DNA of 64,000 bases from Lithospermum erythrorhizon (Eukaryota > Streptophyta > Magnoliopsida > Boraginales > Boraginaceae), in assembly GCA_019722365.1 (NCBI GenBank), contig JADFUC010000581.1:56649-120648 (forward strand). The letters are read 5' to 3'. Made by a program: the position numbers and the translations under genes. The notes under the pieces are model-generated. The model had not been told where the DNA came from. It worked only from the letters and a program-made list of their open reading frames with translations, and did not search any database. Shown here one piece after another: positions 59,936 through 64,000 of the stretch (positions are counted from its first letter, which is position 1; each line of letters opens with the position of its first letter).

Positions 59936-60369
59936 CGACTCCCGAGGAGGCCGGCGCCTCATCCTCTACATCCCGCCACCCAGCCCCCGCCTAGACCCAT
60001 ACTACCATTGATCCCCATTCGGCCTTAGATATGGATATTTGATGATGTTTATGTATGAATATTTTTTTATTTAGGTTTATGTTTATGGATATTAGAATAT
60101 TTTTTATTTAGGTTTATGGATATTTTATGTTTTATGTTTTATGGTTTGATTTGTGTTATAGTTTACGATGTTTATGGTTGATATTTTTATATTTATGATT
60201 TCATGCTATTGATTGTTTGATGATATGATTTGTGTTGTTTTATGGATAGTATTTTTGTTTAAAACAGGTTGTATAAACATTTGATATTTTGTGGTCTAGT
60301 GCAGCATTGGTGTGGGTTAAATATCGGGTGGTGTAGAGTTGCGTAAATATATTGAAAGGTAACGGTATA
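59936..60369. other. Spacer with TTTAGGTTTATGGATATT repeats
   Basis: C-rich tail of the TnpA-like region, then irregular repeats of ATTTAGGTTTATG and TTTTATG up to 60,240. No gene. Confidence 0.4.
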
Positions 60370-61059
60370 GTCGGTATTTAAATATAAAAATTCATTTTTC
60401 TTCTTTTTAATGTATTTTTAAGTAATCTAATAAATTATTATGTAAAATAATCATTAGATATATTATTAAAAATTATAATATAAAATATTTGTAAAGATTC
60501 GGTACACGACCGTAGAGTGAAGTATAACTCGACTACTTATACATCATATACTACAGTATTATCGAAGTGAATATTTTATAATATTTTATATTTATAATAT
60601 CTATACTCTTTTAACACTCTGACTAATTTCCAATAAAATATATATTTATTATCGTTGAATAATTAGATTAATATAAAAAATAACAAAGCAGGGGTGCTCG
60701 GGGTTTGGGAGTGTCGGTATTTAAATATAAAAATTAATTTTCTTCTTTTAATGTATTTTAAGTAATCTAGTAAATTATTATGTACAATAATCATTAGATA
60801 TATTATTAAAAATTATAATATAAAATATTTGTAAAAGATTAGGTACCACGACCGTAGAGTGAAGTATAACTTCCGATTGTTATACCGCATCATCTATCTG
60901 CATGGCAGTATTATCGACATGAATATTTTTATAATATTTTATATTTATAATATCTATACTACACAACATAACTAATTTCGATAAAATATATTTATTATAC
61001 GTTGAATGAGTGAATTAATATAAAAAATAACAAAAGCGAGGTATCGATGGTTTGGGAGT
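60370..61059. repeat. Tandem pair of about 345-bp units
   Basis: GTCGGTATTTAAATATAAAA starts at 60,370 and again at 60,713; a third start, GTCGGTATGG, appears at 61,060 and stops. Units are 343 and 347 bases, share the order ATAATCATTAGATATATT, ACGACCGTAGAGTGAAGTAT, CAGTATTATCGA, TTTGGGAGT, and differ by scattered changes. It lies between the TnpA-like and TnpD-like genes of the second CACTA element. Confidence 0.9.
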
Positions 61060-61484
61060 GTCGGTATGGTGTCGAGGGGTTTGGTGTCGGTGTAATCTGG
61101 AAATGACATTTCTCTGCTCAGTAATAAATATATATAAAATAGATCCTACGTAATAGGATTAAGAACATGCAGATAAAAACTTCTCCCTCGCCACACCACT
61201 TCCCCCACCAGTCGACTCAGAATCCAATGTATGTTTTTGATATTTTATATTCAATTATGTCTATTATTTATTTTTTTCATTTAATTCATTTTTTAATCAA
61301 AATCTAGGGGTTAATTTTAATTATTTATGTACAATTATGTCGATTATTTATGTTCAATTTTTTTCATTTGTTATTGATTATGTGCATTAATTTCCAATTA
61401 TTTATTTTCATTTATTCAATTATGTGTACAATTATGTCCAATTATTTATTTATTTTTCATTTATTTTCAATATATTTAGGGAAA
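61060..61484. other. Leader of the second TnpD gene
   Basis: AT-rich. TTTCAATATATTTAG at 61,466-61,480 directly before GAAAATG looks like a splice acceptor in the 5' untranslated region, a layout often seen in plant CACTA transposase genes. Confidence 0.35.
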
Positions 61485-63015
61485 ATGTCTGAAGATCGTT
61501 CTTGGATGTATAATCGTTATGGTCCGGATGGCTATGTGAATCCTGCATATCTACAAGGTTTAGTGACTTTTCGTGAGGTTGCAGAAAATCATGCTTTGTC
61601 AAGAGGATTAGGTGGAATGATAAGATGTCCGTGTAAGAGGTGTAGAAACGGCAAAATGTATGATATTAGTCAAGTGGAGATTCATTTGATGTCTAATGGC
61701 TTTGTGGAAAGATATTATATTTGGGAGTATCGTAAGTACGAGTTATCGTGTTCGCCCGTGTTCTGATAATAACAGCAATATCTTTTAATGTTGGATTTGA
61801 GGGGAATCAATATATGCATATGGTTGAAGATGGTTTAAACCTAAATAAATGGGTGCTACAATGTTGAATTTGAAGGGTGCTACATTGAAGAACATGGCGG
61901 GATTAGAGAATATCCAAATCTGACAAACGAACATCTTGTGTGACTTGATGGAGGCGTAAACTAGCCATTTATTAGGATGGTTGCTTGAATTTACTAAGTT
62001 ATCAATGAAAACTTCGGTTGGTTAGTCTAGAATCGCAAATATCCGCAACAATATTTCCAAAGGTGGATTTCTTTAATCCAAGCGGTGTTGTCAATAAAGG
62101 CATTCCAAATGATTTCTATGTGGCAAAAAAATTATTGAGTCCTTTGTTCTTGCCTAAGCAAGGCTATGCGTGTGAATAATTGTATGTTGTTTACAAAGAG
62201 GATGAGCAGGTTGGGCGTGTCGGTTTTTGTGGAAGTAGGTACGACGAAGGAAGAGAGAGAGGAACAACGTAAAGTCGATTGCAAGAAAAGTTTTGATATA
62301 TGTGCATTGACCCACCGGCTGCAACGTTGGCCCACATGTCGAGGAGAAGGCGGCTTCGAAGACATGACATGGCACCCGTGGACGGACGGATGATGGGTGG
62401 ATACGCACCCGAGGGATGGGCTTGGCGTGGAAACATTTTGTCTGACATATCCGGATTTTGGACCCGAGCGAGAAATATTCGCGTCGGTTTGTGTTCGATG
62501 GTTTGCACCTTTTTAGCAGTTTGGGCCTTAATATTCTGATGGCAGTTATTATACGTGTGGCACAATTTATCAACAGCATTGTGTATGAATGAGCCATATC
62601 ATTCTTATCACGATTATACCCAGGACCTAAAAATCCGGGAGAGATATAGGTGTTTTTCTCCGACCATGATTTGATGAGTTGAAGGATTTGTATCTTGGTG
62701 TCGAGACATTCGATGCGTCTAGGGACGAATTTCAACCCCTTCCCTAGTAGATTAAGCGATTTTCATGCATACGGCGTATTATACGAATTTAGACACACGT
62801 AGTAGATTAGCTTGTCGTATTGTATGGAGGCGTACTAAAGCTTTTCGACTCTGAGAGGGTCGGAGGGTACTTTCATGAGTTAGATTGTGCCCATCCTTTT
62901 CTTGTATGGGACATCCGTTTAGGATGCAAAGAAGTGCGTTTGTCAAGGGACGAACTTGTCGGTACGATACGAGGAGGCGACTTCTTGGAGCGAGAGGAAT
63001 ATAATCTCGTATCTT
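61485..63015 (+). pseudogene. TnpD/TNP2-type transposase of second CACTA element, truncated
   Basis: ATG at 61,485 (GAAAATGTCT) starts MSEDRSWMYNRYGPDG, the Transpos_assoc domain. It is continuous to codon 90 and includes RCPCKRCRN and VEIHLMSNGFVERY. From 61,770 the TNP2 part is in mixed frames: MHMVEDGLN at about 61,815, NNCMLFTK near 62,176, ICALTHRLQRWP at about 62,297, TWHPW near 62,370, RFVFDG near 62,480, and HELDCAHPFLVWDI (62,874-62,915). It then ends before DUF4218. Missing C-terminal domains and frame changes mean it is not functional. Compared with the first element's copy (MAQDRSWMYINRY), it is clearly a separate lineage. Confidence 0.75.
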
Positions 63016-64000
63016 TATTGGAGTTGGTGGGGAAATGGTCTACTATTATGATCTTGTTTCTGCTGGAATCAAGGCCAGAAATGGATTTGATGCTCTGCAT
63101 ATTGCTGCCAAACAAGGAGATTTGGGTAGGTATTATTTTATTTTCTGTATCGACTGTTACTTACCCCGCTTGGGCGAGAGCTCTTCAAAGGCATTGAGGG
63201 CATGTTAATTTTAATGTTAATGTTAATGTATTGATTGGCACTTGGGTTATTAGTGAGTCGAGCTAGGCTTGAGGGCTAATCGTGATTTGTTGCTTTTTAA
63301 ACCATGAGAAATGAAAAGGGATTTGTATTGTATGACGCTGGCAGATGTTGGCGGTATGCAATGGATGCTCATCAGAACTTGCAATGACTGTCGATAGTGC
63401 AAACACGACTGCTTTGCATACAGCAGCTAATCAAGGACACATAGAAATGGTTAATTATCTACTTGGTGTAGAGAGTAGTCTGACTGCGATAGCTAAGTGT
63501 AATGGGAAAACAGCAATACATTCTGCTGCAAGGAATGGTCATGTGGAGGTTCTGAAAGCGCTTTTGAGTAAAGATCCTGGGATTGCAACGCGTACTGACA
63601 AAAAGGGACAGACCACGCTTCACATGGCTGTTAAGGGACAAAATATGGAGGTTGTGGAGGTGCTGATCAAGGATGATCCAACATCGATAAACATAGTGGA
63701 TACTAAAGGCAACACAGCACTGCATATCGCTGCAACTCGAAAGGGGGAGTCTCAGGTAATTGTCTCTTTTTACTCCAGTTCTCAATTGTCAGACTTATCT
63801 TGCTAAAGTTATATCTTTTCTTGATTTAGTCGATCCGAATAACTGATATAATTGTGAACAGTGTGTTCATTGTTTCTACCAAATAATAACATCAGTTTAC
63901 TATGATTTTCTTGCAGATAGTGAAGTTGTTGCTGGCTCAGAATGAAACTGATATGAAAGTTGTTAACAGGTCAGTAAAAACTGCCCAGCAATACGTAACT
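63015..64000 (+). CDS. Ankyrin-repeat protein gene, ITN1-like, partial (5' missing, runs off edge)
   Basis: Three exon pieces: about 63,015-63,125 (YYYDLVSAGIKARNGFDALH, then IAAKQGDL), 63,345-63,755 and 63,917-63,969, joined by GT/AG introns. They encode consecutive ankyrin repeats: NTTALHTAANQGHIEMVNYL, GKTAIHSAARNGHVEVLKAL, GQTTLHMAVKGQNMEVVEVL, GNTALHIAATRKG, then IVKLLLAQNETDMKVVN. The order and wording are those of plant ITN1-type proteins, which have N-terminal ankyrin repeats and C-terminal PGG membrane segments, act at membranes and are tied to salt and ABA responses. PGG would lie beyond the window. Upstream repeats are absent, replaced by CACTA sequence. The start of exon 2 seems to lack two single bases (near 63,350-63,360 and near 63,372), which breaks the frame between exons 1 and 2. 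It could be a damaged gene, a captured fragment, or an intact gene with assembly errors. Confidence 0.75.

Larger units (their letters stand above)
57506..63015 (+). mobile_element. Second CACTA-like element, truncated (approximate limits)
   Basis: The order is the same as in the element at 10.95-20.03 kb: low-complexity block (57.9-58.5 kb), GC-rich TnpA-like region (58.5-59.9 kb), then Transpos_assoc plus TNP2 (61.5-63.0 kb), all on the plus strand. I find no CACTA terminus on the left and no right end: TNP2-type sequence gives way to an ankyrin exon at about 63,015. It is a different, smaller family member and not a copy of the first. Confidence 0.6.

Overview
This is a repeat-dense stretch of nuclear DNA from a flowering plant, probably a dicot. 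It is AT-rich, with split genes using plant-type splice sites. It holds long Ty3/gypsy LTRs, Ty1/copia elements, two CACTA (En/Spm) transposons and only two recognisable host genes. I cannot name the species. Most transposon reading frames are broken by small indels. Because the desiccation-related gene reads cleanly through three exons, much of the damage is probably real decay, but unpolished long-read indels cannot be excluded.

Layout: 1-10.7 kb is a nest of long gypsy-type LTRs in both orientations (one LTR split by another, then by an oppositely oriented one). 10.95-20.03 kb is a nearly full-length CACTA element with terminal inverted repeats, subterminal GAGTCGGG/GAGACGGG arrays, a TnpA-like region and a TnpD/TNP2-like transposase. 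20-25.5 kb holds a copia LTR and a dispersed repeat. 25.6-30.0 kb is an internally deleted gypsy element (integrase plus 3' LTR). 30.4-37.3 kb is a copia LTR followed by more gypsy LTRs, including a head-to-head pair. 37.7-40.8 kb is the 3' end of a Sirevirus-like copia element: envelope-like ORF, a series of polypurine tracts, and a 3' LTR. 42.4-49.5 kb is a nearly complete but damaged copia element on the minus strand with both LTRs. 49.6-51.3 kb holds a copia remnant and a hairpin (MITE-like) element.

The clearest gene is a PCC13-62-type desiccation-related protein (ferritin-like fold) on the minus strand, 51,449-57,175, with three exons. Its 3.3 kb first intron holds a repeat also found at 22.7-24.2 kb and a perfect 40-bp tandem duplication. 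Its upstream region carries ACGTG and CCGAC cores of the kind used in ABA and drought promoters. From about 57.5 to 63.0 kb there is a second, truncated CACTA element. Its transposase sequence gives way almost directly to the middle of an exon of an ITN1-like ankyrin-repeat gene, which runs off the right edge.

I found no RNA genes, CRISPR array or prokaryote-type system. The most notable items are the CACTA-ankyrin junction, the CACTA element with subterminal-type motifs also placed inside it, the hairpin just beyond the desiccation gene, and the opposed gypsy LTR ends.
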